A DNA stretch of 64,000 nt from Scortum barcoo (lineage: Eukaryota; Chordata; Actinopteri; Centrarchiformes; Terapontidae), in NCBI GenBank assembly GCA_023238725.1, contig CM041531.1, positions 21,931,643 through 21,995,642 on the forward strand, written 5' to 3'. Under the pieces are notes generated by a model. The model saw only the letters and a list, made by a program, of their open reading frames with translations. It had not been told where the DNA came from and did not search any database. The first letter of the stretch is position 1. Each line of letters begins with the position of its first letter. Below are positions 1 to 10,400 of this stretch, one piece after another. The translations under genes were made by a program, and so were the position numbers.

Positions 1-499
1 CCGTTCAGCCCAACCTGTAACAGTTGGAAGTAGGTAGTAGGAGATATGACCTGACACGTGGATAAAAAAAGAGGCACTGTGAGATTCTGACAGATTCCCC
101 CTGTGCCCATTGAACCATAGCAGATAGACATCTTACAAAAGAAAATTATTTTGTAGGCCAACACGTTTTTTTTCATTGGTAAGACAAACGTGTAAAAGTG
201 TAAAACCTACCCTAACGAGGAAGAGCATTCATATCAGGATCACCTTGATTTTTGTGGAAGAGGGACCACACTCCTCTTGCTTACAGGATTAAAAAGTGCC
301 TGCGCTGAATCAACAACTACTACACCATGTATACAATTTACTCATCTGCAAAGCAAACAGACTATGAGACTGAAGTCAGAGGATATGTTTCAAATGTGCA
401 CAAATTTGGGGAAATGTATATATTTTGTACCAGTGCTTTATCACATCTGAATGTAAAAAGAGATGATCTGTTTGTGTTTTTGTGTCTGAACTTTGTGAA

Positions 500-760
500 A
501 CTTTGTTTTAATACAAAGCTGCGTTTACACACACAGTCTCCGAGGGACACGATTTCCCAAATGATGCCATTACACTGATGGCTGGGGGGATCATTTTCCT
601 GCTTTATGAGCAGAAATAGTGACAGCAATATTTGTAATGTTGTGAATCGTAATGTGAGCAACACTCTGCAGAATGTTTCTTGTTCCTGCCTGCTGCTGCA
701 AACAGGAGCACGGTGGGTCTTTTTTTTTTTCTTTCCCTGTTTGTCCATTGTCACTGTGGG
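500..760 (-). other. fbxo22: fbxo22 proximal 3'UTR with candidate poly(A) signal
   Basis: Non-coding sequence downstream of the TGA. On the minus strand an ATTAAA hexamer (507-512) could serve as polyadenylation signal. I found no canonical AATAAA before the left edge, so the true 3' end is uncertain. Confidence 0.35.
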
Positions 761-1154
761 TCAGCCGAGATGGACCAGAGTCATGACTGTCGTGTACTCA
801 TGCTGCAGACTGTCCGTGTCAGTGTCGCACAGCGTGTAGTCATCTTTGACGATTCGGTCGCAGCCGATCTCGCCGTTGCCGAACAGGCCGAAGAGCGGGG
901 TGTTGGGGAACACCTTGCGAAAGGCATCAGCCTCCACGTTGGTCTGGTTGTCGTAGTAGTTTTGGCCTCTCCCCACGCAGGCGAACATGAAGCCTAGGGT
1001 GTTCCTCTCTGGAATTTTGGCTGCCTTCAGCCGTCGGATCGTGGCCTCGGCCGCCTTTGGGTTGCTGATGTCTTGGTCCAAGAGGACAGACGCCCCCTGC
1101 ACCTTAGGGCCACTCAGGGCCAGGCCCACCACACCGTAAGCACCCTGGGTACAG
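761..1154 (-). CDS. fbxo22: fbxo22 terminal coding exon 7
   Basis: Encodes GAYGVVGLALSG...GFMFACVGRGQNYYDNQ... and LFGLFGNGEIGCDR, ending VMTLVHLG and TGA (761-763). The acceptor at 1155 (TGTAG) is the only nearby AG that keeps phase with exon 6. The alternative CAG ten bases inside shifts the frame. Confidence 0.93.
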
Positions 1155-4100
1155 CTACAGAGTGACAAATCATGGGAGAGAGAGTGTGTAAATATTGCGA
1201 AGAGTATGCAGTAACAAAGGCCACTAAAAAGTCAACTCTGTAAGAGTTAAACTCATAACTTCCAGTGTTTATCGGCAAATTCAATCCAGATCTATTGGCA
1301 GTTCCACATGTGGCATAAGCAACATTATAAACACAGAAATAAAACTTCAAAATGGGCTGTTTACCAGGACCATCAGTCAAACTATATTTGAGGAAGCCTC
1401 AAAAGTATTTGACCTTCAGGAATTTGCACAAAATCACTTAGACTAGTTATTTTTGTATTAAAGCATTATGCATTACAAAACTGCAAAATAGTTTTTCTTA
1501 AGTGACATGGACTCACCAGTGTCTGGTGGGAGAGAAGACACTGTCTACCAGCCCTCCAGCAATGAGAGCTTTGCTCTTGGCCAGCGGCTCCAGTATCTGG
1601 CTGAGGAAGCGTGCTCCTCCAGATCTATACGCCTCATAGACAAACATCAGTACGACACGGAGCTCTGGGTTGTCAACAAGTCCTGGAGACAAAGTACAAC
1701 AAAGAAAAGATTTAGTTCTGGGAAGTCTTGCATTTCTCTGTTCAGATTATTAAATAGTTTCCATGAGCACACATTCACCTGCTTCTTTCAGGGCTGTTGG
1801 GGAGATGGTCTTCTTGCAAAAATGAAAGGGCTTGATGTGGACACCTTCCATGTTGGGGAACATGACTGCAAAGCCAGCCTCCCCCTCCTGGTGCTCCTGA
1901 GGAGGGCTGGAGCAAGAGCCACTGGGAGTCACTGCACAGAGGAGCATGCATTACGTAGAATATTAAGATATATGCAGTAACCTGAAAACATGAGTCATGA
2001 GTCACGGAGAACTGTGACTTTTTGCACTGACTTGCACTGAGCTCCTCCTCTATCACTAACAGTGCCCTGACCACTAAAATCAGCAGTTATAGTGTTTTAC
2101 ATGGAAAGAAAACCTGCACAACAACCTCTAGGTAGAAGTACTGTGGATGCAAATTAATACTTTGAATACTCTTAATATCAAAATTAAGGTAACTGTTTGA
2201 AGGTAACCCAGCCTCTCCATAGTTTACATAAGTTGTTTATAGCTGAGTAAAGGGGCGACTACAAGCTAATAGGGAATTTATTTATTTATTTATTTATTTA
2301 AAGGTATTTGGATTTGGGTTTACTTCTCGGTGCTATCATGGAGCTGTGATATTCAAATTTTGCCAGATAAGAGAAAAACTAAAAAAAACAAAATCAGAGG
2401 TGAGAGGAGACAAGTATGAGGCAAGTGCTTCTGCTGAGTGTGACACATGTTAAAGTGGGACAGCACAGGTGTAAATAATAAAATAATGATGGCTGAATTC
2501 CAATTCGCTGCTTGAGTTTCAGGGTCCTGGTATTGTGTATGTCATCTCGCTATCACAGCTTAATGAGACACTTGAATAGAACTGAGCCGTCATCAGCGCA
2601 GTAACACTTGTGATTTTCCCAATAAGACAAGTCCAAATGTCTGCTGTGAAAAAGGCCGACAGACTCTTACAGCCTTAATACCTCCTCAATAAACGAAGAC
2701 TTTCGAAGAATTTCTGCCAAAGTGTAATGTTTGACTTTAAGAAAATGTATTATTTATTAAGAATTTGGGGGATTCTCCTTTGGATTTTGGTACAGGCAGT
2801 TTCCTGGAGTCAGCATCTAGTGGCCATTAGAGAAACTGCAGCTCAAGGCACTAACTTGTTGGCCTCACCATTCAACTCTGGTGTTTGCTGCTGGATTGGG
2901 AATCATTTCTTAAAACTTGGGACAGTATATCCTAACCGCAGAAAAGCTTCAGTAAGAGGAACAGTGGTCACAAAAAGACTCATCATCACTGACTGGAAGA
3001 CACTTAATGTATTTGCTAAACAACAAAAAATACATCTTCATAACGACCAGTATATACTGCGCTCGGGTGTAGAACGCAAGTATTTCAACACAGTAGACAT
3101 GAACTGACTGCTCTAAAACAAAGGCACATCTAAACAACCTGTTTTACCAGACGGACAAGCTACCATGCAAATGAGAAAACATCAGGCTGTGTTGTCATAA
3201 ATTTACAGAATCATAAGAGAGGCAGCCTCATTCGCAACTCCTACACCTTTTAGATTTTAGGTTTTAAATGTTTGCTGAGCTGAACCCCTGGCATGAGACT
3301 GAATTTGTATATTACAGAGGACCATTCATTGTATTCGAAATGAGTACAGCATGGCAGTATCTCATTTATTCGTGAAGAGTGATGCAGAAACACTATGTCT
3401 AAGTGTACAACACATCATCTTCTAATTCTGTGCAGCCCCACTACCAACATGCATAAATAATTAGTCCTACTCTGAGCTATATGACAGACTTATTACAAGT
3501 AATCTATAGATCCGAGCTTATCCAATCAAAGATTTCATTCATTTGAATTAGATGTGCGGGGTGACCCCGGGGTGACCCTTGGCTGCAATATCACAAAATG
3601 AGCGTTATCGCAAACAGCTGAGGCTGCCATTAAACCTGACAGACGACGGGAGCCTGATAAGCCATCATCTCGTGGAAAGAGAACGTGGCTGATGGAGAGT
3701 CACTCCTCCGCGGGGTTGTGATTATATGGAGAAATGGGGAGCACAGCACCAGGCAGACTAGGCAATCTATCAGAGGGAGAGGCAGGGAGGTGCCAGCCGC
3801 CGGTGGTGCTTTCCAACCAGGCAGCCACAGAGGGGATTAATGCGTAGTCCTCGAGGCTGAAAGGTGAGCTATTCCTCTTAGATATAGCCAAGATACCTGG
3901 TTAACTTTCCTTTTTTTCTAGAGTCTAGTAGATGAGCTTGTTAAGACCACATACTTGTACCAGTTTAGCTCATTTAAGACACCTTTTTATATTAATGACA
4001 AATCAAATGATTTCCTGTATGAGGCTATGTGCAATTTCATTGGGGGTGAAATGAGGAAGTGTGAGAGAAATAAGGAACACTTACAGACTATGCCTGGAGC

Positions 4101-7041
4101 GGCAATGCCCATGATGTCACAGCCTTTGGGGAAGAGCAGGTTCATCTCTTCAACTGTGTCCGGACTGTGGCGAGTCTTTTTTGCTTCAGAGTGGTTGAGA
4201 GAAAAAAATATGTTATTGAGAAAGGTCTCTGTTTTAAATGCTCATCATTTAAATAATAACAAAGAAAAGATTGCTGAAAATTAAAAGTCTTTAACACAAC
4301 AATTTTACATTCAGAAAAATTTAAACCAGCAAAAAAGCTCAGTCTTAGTAATGGGACTATATGTTTACTTTTCTTAATGTTTCAAAACACTGCCAAATAC
4401 CTACATGATAAATTCAGTGAGATTTATATGACTAGCACAATATAATACAAGCCTTGATATGCTGTCTATGATAGGCTGGCAGGTGTCCATTAGCACAAGT
4501 CAATAGTTTAACCACTGTTGTAAATCAATATGCAAGGTACATTAAACTGCAGGTAACCATAGCAACCATGACTATGCATAACACTATGTTACCAATTATC
4601 TGTCTCTTATGAAAACCTGCTATCAAGTGCTGTGTCACGACAACAATAGCAGAATTGTTAAAACTGTCAAAAGCACAACAACATGTCACTAACACAGCAG
4701 TGACTAAGAGGAACAATGATCATGAGTCGAAACCGACGAATAAGGAAGATAAATAAAAACCTGCTGCTATCTGACCTGCATTGTAACATGACCCAACTCT
4801 GTAGCAGTGTTCACTAAGTCAATGTTCAGTAAGGAAGTAAAGTCTTTATTACTGTTTAATGATGACTCTGTCAAGCCCCTGGAAAGTTAAAAGTGCAGCA
4901 AGTAGTCTGACCCATAATGGGGGCCTTCAAGTTAATAATGCAGAACCCATAAGCAAAGATCCAACTCATGTTGTATTTCAGTAATATCTTTAAAGCTGCA
5001 ACAACTAATAAAGTAGCCAATCAACATAAAACTAATAATAATCAACTAATAGCTGAAGTTAGTTTTCCAGCAAAAAATAAAGAAAAGTAGAGTTTCCTGG
5101 TTCTCACAAATGAAGACTTGCCACTTTTCTTAGTCCTGCATTATAATAAATTAAATACTTTTGGGATTTAGCTTACAAACTGTACTAAGCTTTTTTTTTT
5201 TTTTTTTACTGTTTCTTAATGTTTTATAGACCAAGAAATTCATCAATTAATTGAGAAAATAATCTGCAGATTAATTAATAACAAACGTAATCAAAAACAC
5301 TAGAGGGTGGAGTCTAAAGCACCAAGATTTAAAGCAAAAATTAATCTTGGAGAAAGTCCTTTGCTTTGAAAAAGCAGGACACCAGCCCTCTGGTTGACTT
5401 GAAAAAAAGGACCAGAGGCCAAAATTACAGTTACACAAACAAACATAAATTCAAGCTTTTGGGCTTCACTTATCTGACATATTCTGTCTACTAAACGTGA
5501 TGATAATAATATGAAGTATAGAGTAGGATTAAGTCCAACAGCACTGTGTACCATTATTTAACACCAACCTTTACTCTGTCTGTAGCAATAAGCTTGTCCA
5601 TTGAAGGCTTCACAGTCTACCATTGCCAGCACCGTTCTGGGCAAGAGAAACACTTTCTGAAAATAATCACAAGCAAAATGCAGGCATTTAAAAAGTGTCT
5701 CAACATTTAAGAGCTTTCTAGACACAGTATGTGATCCAAACATATATGACATTGTAGAAGTCACTTTTACTTATAAAAGGAATACAGTGGACACAGGTTT
5801 CTATCTCATGACTACAAGAAAATCCTTTCTGGCTAAGTATATAAAGATAGGTGACAAATTCAAGGAAAAAACAACATTAAGTGTCTTAGTAAGGTGTTGG
5901 GCAGCTTCAGTGCTCTAAATCTCTGAACTCTACAGGAGGGATGAACATCATTGTTCCTAAAGATATTTAGGTTTATATTTATATTACATTTGGTGTTTTG
6001 ATGACGGTGGTCGAGTGTGCTGTTTAACATGTTGGTCCATAATCTCCCATAGCTGTTAAGATGGATGGATTGAGATCTGGTGACCATAGGCCATAGTATA
6101 TTATTCACATCATTTTCATCCCCATCAAATCATTCAGTGACCTGAATGATGGGGGCAGTGTCATCCTTGATAAGACCTCTCAATAGCATAGAAATGTTTC
6201 ACCATAGGATAAAGGTGATCACTCAGATAAACTTTGTATTAATCTATAGTGATTGTTCCCTCTGAGTGGACAAGTGTGCCCAAACCATGGCAGCAAAATA
6301 TTTTTAATCTATGTGAAAGCATCTGCAGTTCTTATATTTCCCCAAATTTATTCAGATTTTCCTTTCACTTGTCACCCATCAGTGTCACCACCCTGAAACA
6401 ATCACGATCGTGGTGTGACCCATAGTTTAGTTTTCATACGTCATCTTTTATGCAATATAGTCCAAATCGACCGGTCCTCTCTCAGTTTGTGTCTTTGACT
6501 GTCTCCACACAGCCTCGGTGTTGAGTCCGTGTGTGTGTATCGTTAATGGTTTACCTCCACCTCCTCAGCCAGGACGCTGCACAGGGCATGGACGTCGGTG
6601 TTAGACGGTCCAGAGGCGGACACCCAGGTCACCTGCTGCTGAGTCCTCAACACCCTGCGGGCACAGTTTCTCCACAGTCTGCACACACTGAGAGGAAAAC
6701 ACACAAAATTAAACATCACCTGCAAGACCGGCGCAAACTTGGCAACACACGCGGGTTGCCATTAAGTCAGTTTTTCTGTCAATAAACACGACGGAAAGTA
6801 AATTCAAAGCAGATAAAGTGAATCATAACAGCCGCGTTATCTTTCTACAGCAGTTTCAGCCACTGACGTTAGCTGACTTCACTGCTTAGCACACAAACAT
6901 GTTTCCTTACCTTGAGATCCGGAGGAGAGATTTGGTCGGTACGAACGTCAGAATCCGCTCGACCACCTCGGCCACGTTGCTGAGCACGTAGGCGGCCTTG
7001 CTGTCTTGTAAAGACACGGTGAAGTCTTGGTTTTCGCCCAT
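761..7041 (-). CDS. fbxo22: F-box only protein 22 (gene span, 7 coding exons)
   Basis: Joined coding exons are 6911-7041, 6555-6687, 5569-5656, 4085-4183, 1779-1931, 1517-1682 and 761-1154. They total 1164 nt, exactly 387 codons plus TGA; human FBXO22 is 403 aa. Phases agree at every junction. The product is the substrate receptor of an SCF (Skp1-Cul1-F-box) ubiquitin ligase, known in mammals for turnover of KDM4 demethylases, methylated p53 and BACH1. The F-box lies in roughly residues 18-65 (exons 1-2). The FIST/FIST_C region is downstream, with the diagnostic GFMFACVGRG and LFGNGEIGCDR motifs in the last exon. The protein ends ...LVHLG, a few residues shorter than the human C-terminus. It lies on the same strand as tpm1, whose distal 3' end is about 0.6 kb away. 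Identity is near certain. Confidence 0.95.
1517..1682 (-). CDS. fbxo22: fbxo22 coding exon 6
   Basis: Encodes LVDNPELRVVLMFVYEAYRS and IAGGLVDSVFSPTRH, aligned to human LLDNPELRVVLVFGYNCC and ILAGGQVDN. Acceptor TCTCCAG, donor GTGAGT. Confidence 0.92.
1779..1931 (-). CDS. fbxo22: fbxo22 coding exon 5
   Basis: Encodes TPSGSCSSPPQEHQEGEAGF then AVMFPNMEGVHIKPFHF, the FIST region. The acceptor at 1932 (CTGTGCAG) was chosen because it restores the TP.GS motif and the reading phase. Two internal AGs would shorten or shift the exon. Donor GTGAAT. Confidence 0.88.
1932..4084. other. fbxo22 intron 4 (2.15 kb), no recognised element
   Basis: AT-rich intron with a TTTA tetranucleotide run at about 2277-2301. 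No exon, RNA gene or clear transposon was recognised. The short open frames on both strands lack coding character. Confidence 0.6.
2277..2301. repeat. TTTA tetranucleotide microsatellite
   Basis: Five to six TTTA units in fbxo22 intron 4. Confidence 0.8.
4085..4183 (-). CDS. fbxo22: fbxo22 coding exon 4
   Basis: Encodes KKTRHSPDTVEEMN then LLFPKGCDIMGIAAPGIV. This matches human EKLFPKQCQVLGIVTPGIV. Acceptor ...GAAG, donor GTAAGT, 99 nt. Confidence 0.9.
4985..5300. repeat. MITE-like dispersed repeat in fbxo22 intron 3
   Basis: The left end has GCTGCAACAACTAATAA. The right end is rich in ATTAATTGAGAAAATAATC with repeated GATTAAT motifs. The interior resembles a common teleost short interspersed/MITE sequence (TTTCCTGGTTCTCAC...AAATGAAGACTTG). 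I recognise the ends and interior from memory of many fish genomes. The family name is unverified. Confidence 0.5.
5569..5656 (-). CDS. fbxo22: fbxo22 coding exon 3
   Basis: Encodes KVFLLPRTVLAMVDCEAF...RQSK, aligned to human ILPHTVLYMADSETF. Acceptor TTTTCAG, donor GTTGGT, 88 nt. The last base joins CA of the next exon to give Ala. Confidence 0.9.
5990..6440 (-). pseudogene. Decayed Tc1-like transposase fragment in fbxo22 intron 2
   Basis: On the minus strand the conceptual translation, broken by several stops and frame shifts, keeps traces of a Tc1/mariner DDE transposase. MVWAHLST comes first, then KDDTAPI (the second catalytic Asp region), then ENDVNNILWP, which precedes a degraded SPDLNPIE-like segment. 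It lies wholly inside an intron and on the host-gene strand. It cannot encode a functional transposase. Confidence 0.7.
6555..6687 (-). CDS. fbxo22: fbxo22 coding exon 2
   Basis: Encodes the rest of the F-box, VCRLWRNCARRVLRTQ..., then ...LAEEVE. The acceptor is a pyrimidine tract ending CAG and the donor is GTAAAC. Closely matches human CVCRLWRECVRRVLRT. Confidence 0.93.
6911..7041 (-). CDS. fbxo22: fbxo22 coding exon 1
   Basis: Starts at ATG (7039-7041), MGENQDFTV..., and contains the first half of the F-box (VLSNVAEVVERILTFVP). The donor is GTAAGG. The exon ends two bases into a codon that is completed by T of exon 2 (Ser). The start fits the human exon structure and lies in a GC-rich segment. 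Confidence 0.93.
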
Positions 7042-7170
7042 GTTTCTCTCTGGTTGTTTTTTTTGTTTTTCCCCTCAGCACAGCTGCACAGCTACGAACT
7101 TTGACCTTCTGAGCTTCCACCGCTACAGCCGCGCCTGAAGGAGCCACACTGCCCCCTGCGGCCAGGAGGG
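7042..7170 (-). promoter_or_regulatory. fbxo22: fbxo22 5'UTR and probable promoter
   Basis: The sequence upstream of the fbxo22 ATG is GC-rich against an AT-rich background. It holds a short run of A/C-rich leader just before the ATG. No TATA box is evident. The transcription start cannot be fixed from sequence. Confidence 0.4.
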
Positions 7171-7403
7171 CCAGTGGCAAATAAAACTTTCAGCTGTTTT
7201 GGGAATATATAAAAAAAAATCTCTAACACACACCAGTATGTTTATTTCTCTTTTTATGTCACACACACAAATGTTTTTTTTTTTTTTTTGGTGAAATAGT
7301 GGATTATTCACCTATTTACCCATCTGAAAAGGTTACAAGCACAGACAGGCTGGATGCTTCTTGATGCATCCGTCAAGTGTTGGCCTTCTACAGGTTTGGG
7401 CTC

Positions 7404-10400
7404 ACAAAAAAAAAAAAATAAATAAAATTGTTGAATTGGTGATGAACCGCAACAAATTGGGACGTTTACAGCTCATTTAAGACTGTTGGGCTTTTCAGGT
7501 TGTCCTTCCATCGAAAAAGTTAAGTGCACTACTTTGCTTAAATTAATTAAAACAGAAGACTTGATGCAAAAATCTCTATCTGCCCCCATTTCTTCTTCCC
7601 TGTATCAAAATATACCAAACAAACATTTACAATAAATGCACACCTGGAGTATATTATACTTCATTGAACCCTTTATTTATGACCTTTACATTTCAGAGAT
7701 AAAATGGGAGAAACAAAAATCAAATCACTTGTTCAAAACAAGAGTGTGCAAACATTTCTTTCACTTGGCTAAACAAAACAGTACATTCAAGCAACAGTGC
7801 TAAGAAATCCTTCCTCGCTAAACTGAAAGTGTACAACATCACTGACACTGAATAAATGCTTCAAGTACAGAAGAAATAAGACACACAAGCAACTTTACAA
7901 AAGTACACATGGTAAAAGTCCCTTTTATATAACCTTGGCTTAACTTATGGCTTTGTTCACAATGATTATGTGCAGTATTTTTTCCCCACAAAAGTGCAAA
8001 TTCTCCCAACACATACATGTAAACCTATCAAAGATATACAGTGAAGTTTAACTGACCTCTGAATACAGTATGTAACAGAAACAGTGTGATTTAAATGGAG
8101 CTCACCGAAGCCGTTTGTGCTACCTTGCGTAGAGCTTTTTTTTTTCGGGGTGACAAGGCCACATAAACACAGGGCCCAATATTATCTGTAGCAGCTGTGT
8201 ATGGGAGCCAGCCATGTTCAGAGCAGATGAGGCAGTGTGGGGAGAGGAACAGCTGGGTCAAATGTTAACCATCTCCATTAGAGTGTGATCCAGCATCTGC
8301 TTTACGCTCAGGCCCTCTTCTTTAGCACGTGTCAGTTTATCTGTTAATATAGCATTGCATCAGTTAAAGATCAGAAAAAAAAAACAGCGCAAAGATAAAC
8401 AGAATGTAAAACAAACAGCCTGGGATAACAAACAGTGTTAGACGTGTCCAGGATATCGCTACAAACCTATACATGTGAGACATTTCACTCCTCAGTTTAT
8501 TCTTCTTCCCATGACAGAAGTTAGTGTTCATTAAGCAAGTGCACATCCTCAACTCCAAAACTGTACTTTACATATCATACTCAAGCTATAGACAGGGCTG
8601 TTCGTCAAGCTGGGATTGGCTGTGGATTTAAATGACGCTCACAACTTTCAGTGTCAAGCCAGAGCAATTTCTCTAAAGACTTTGAGGTCAATGAAATAAA
8701 TACTAACCTCAAAAAACTAACATGAGCAGCAACTTGACCCTAAATTAGAGACCTCCACGGGAAATGAATCCACTTTATAGGTCCCAAAAGATCTCTCCCC
8801 ACAACTACCCTCAATATTGTTTTGCTAATCTTTTCTACTTTCACTTTAAGTTTGTCCTTGTCATTTTAATTTAACTCCACAGCTGTCGTGCCTTGCAGTG
8901 GTTCTGGGCAGGCAGCTCTGTCTTTTAATAGTCACATGTTCCATACGCCTTCCAATCATGTATGACTACGACCTCCAACAGCTAGTCGGCCCATGTAAAC
9001 TGATATGGTGCAAATTCTCTCTACATGCACCGAAGGTCCACAAGGCAGTCTTGCTGCTTCACAACACAGTGTAAAAAGTACAAAAATAAAAGTAAAAAAA
9101 GTGATATGTTTACTGACTGAAATGCTACAAATAAATAAATGTAACAAGATAGATCAAGTCAAATGTGCATTCAAACTGAAATGTTGGGCTCTCTGACTTT
9201 AAGCACAGCTGAAAACACCACATGCTGCATCTTTTCTGGAAATGTGTCTTTAGGAGTTTTCAGAAGAGGATTCAGGGATGTAGAAGGAGGCCACCCTATA
9301 GTAGCTGTCAGCTACTACAATCATTACCAGCCTTCACCCCATGAGCAACGGTACTATGCAGATCTAAACTGGAGCGTTGTGCTACAGCCCTGTCGATAAC
9401 TGAGGAAATATATCAAATTCATTCTGTAGCTTCTCGTCACCGGAGGTCGTCTGACCTCCCACCTGAACCTGCAGTTTTAGCATGCATATGTGAAAATCTT
9501 GCGTTGTATCCCGTTTGTTGAAAGCATGACTTGGTTTTAGTTTTATGTCATAGACCCAGTTGTCTAAAACGCTTTTTATATCACAGCATTAGATAATATG
9601 CCTGGACTTTTGAGTTTCAGAAGAATGAAAGCGTGTGAAGGCCCATTCCGGGTTAAGCCTCGTTTAAAGCTACTCTCAGTTCATTGGTCAGAAGGCGGTT
9701 TTTCTCAAGCTGCTTGTATAGATGGTCTTGACATCAGAAAGCAGGTGAGAGAAAAGGGAAAAGACACAGAAGGCAGGTTAGTACAAAAGACACAGAGTTA
9801 GTGCAGCTTTGAAGCTGATCATAAAACAAGTGTTAGTTTGTATTTAAACTGTTGAACCTCATACACATTTCAAACTAAAGCAATCACTCAGTACCTGTCA
9901 TTCATGTTTCCAAAAGGTCTTACAAGCTGCCACTGTCATTTGCTGTCCTGGTTACCAATGGCAACACCATTTACACATCATTCCTTTTGTTGCTTTTAAA
10001 CTAGCTGTAGCTTTGACTGATTTTGTTTGTTTGTTTTCTCCCCCAACAGATGCTAAGGAACAGCCTGGAAGAAGCCTACACAAGTGACCATTGCATATAT
10101 CAGATTAAGAGATTCAGAGTCGATGACCTTTGGTGCAGGGACTGAAGCTAGGATGATCATTCCGGAAACTGCAACACCAAAGCTAAATACATTTATAGGG
10201 AGGTAATTTCCCTTCTGAGAAATGAGGATGTTGAAACTAAAGATCACTGTGATGATGTTTGAGTCAGTACTTTAAATTTAAAATCCCTTGTGATGCTGTT
10301 TATCCCTTTGGCCATTGGAGGGCGCTCAAGGGGTTTGGAAACAGTAAATCTCTCTGAACTCCGAACTTGCAATTAAAAAAAAAACTGTAAAATAGCACAA

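Noticed and set aside
1145..1154. Inner CAG acceptor for the last fbxo22 exon
   Set aside because: It shifts the frame relative to exon 6. The TAG ten bases upstream keeps the frame and makes the whole gene sum to a multiple of three.
1507..1980. 157-codon plus-strand open frame
   Set aside because: It is the antisense of fbxo22 exons 5 and 6 and their intron, with no homology of its own.
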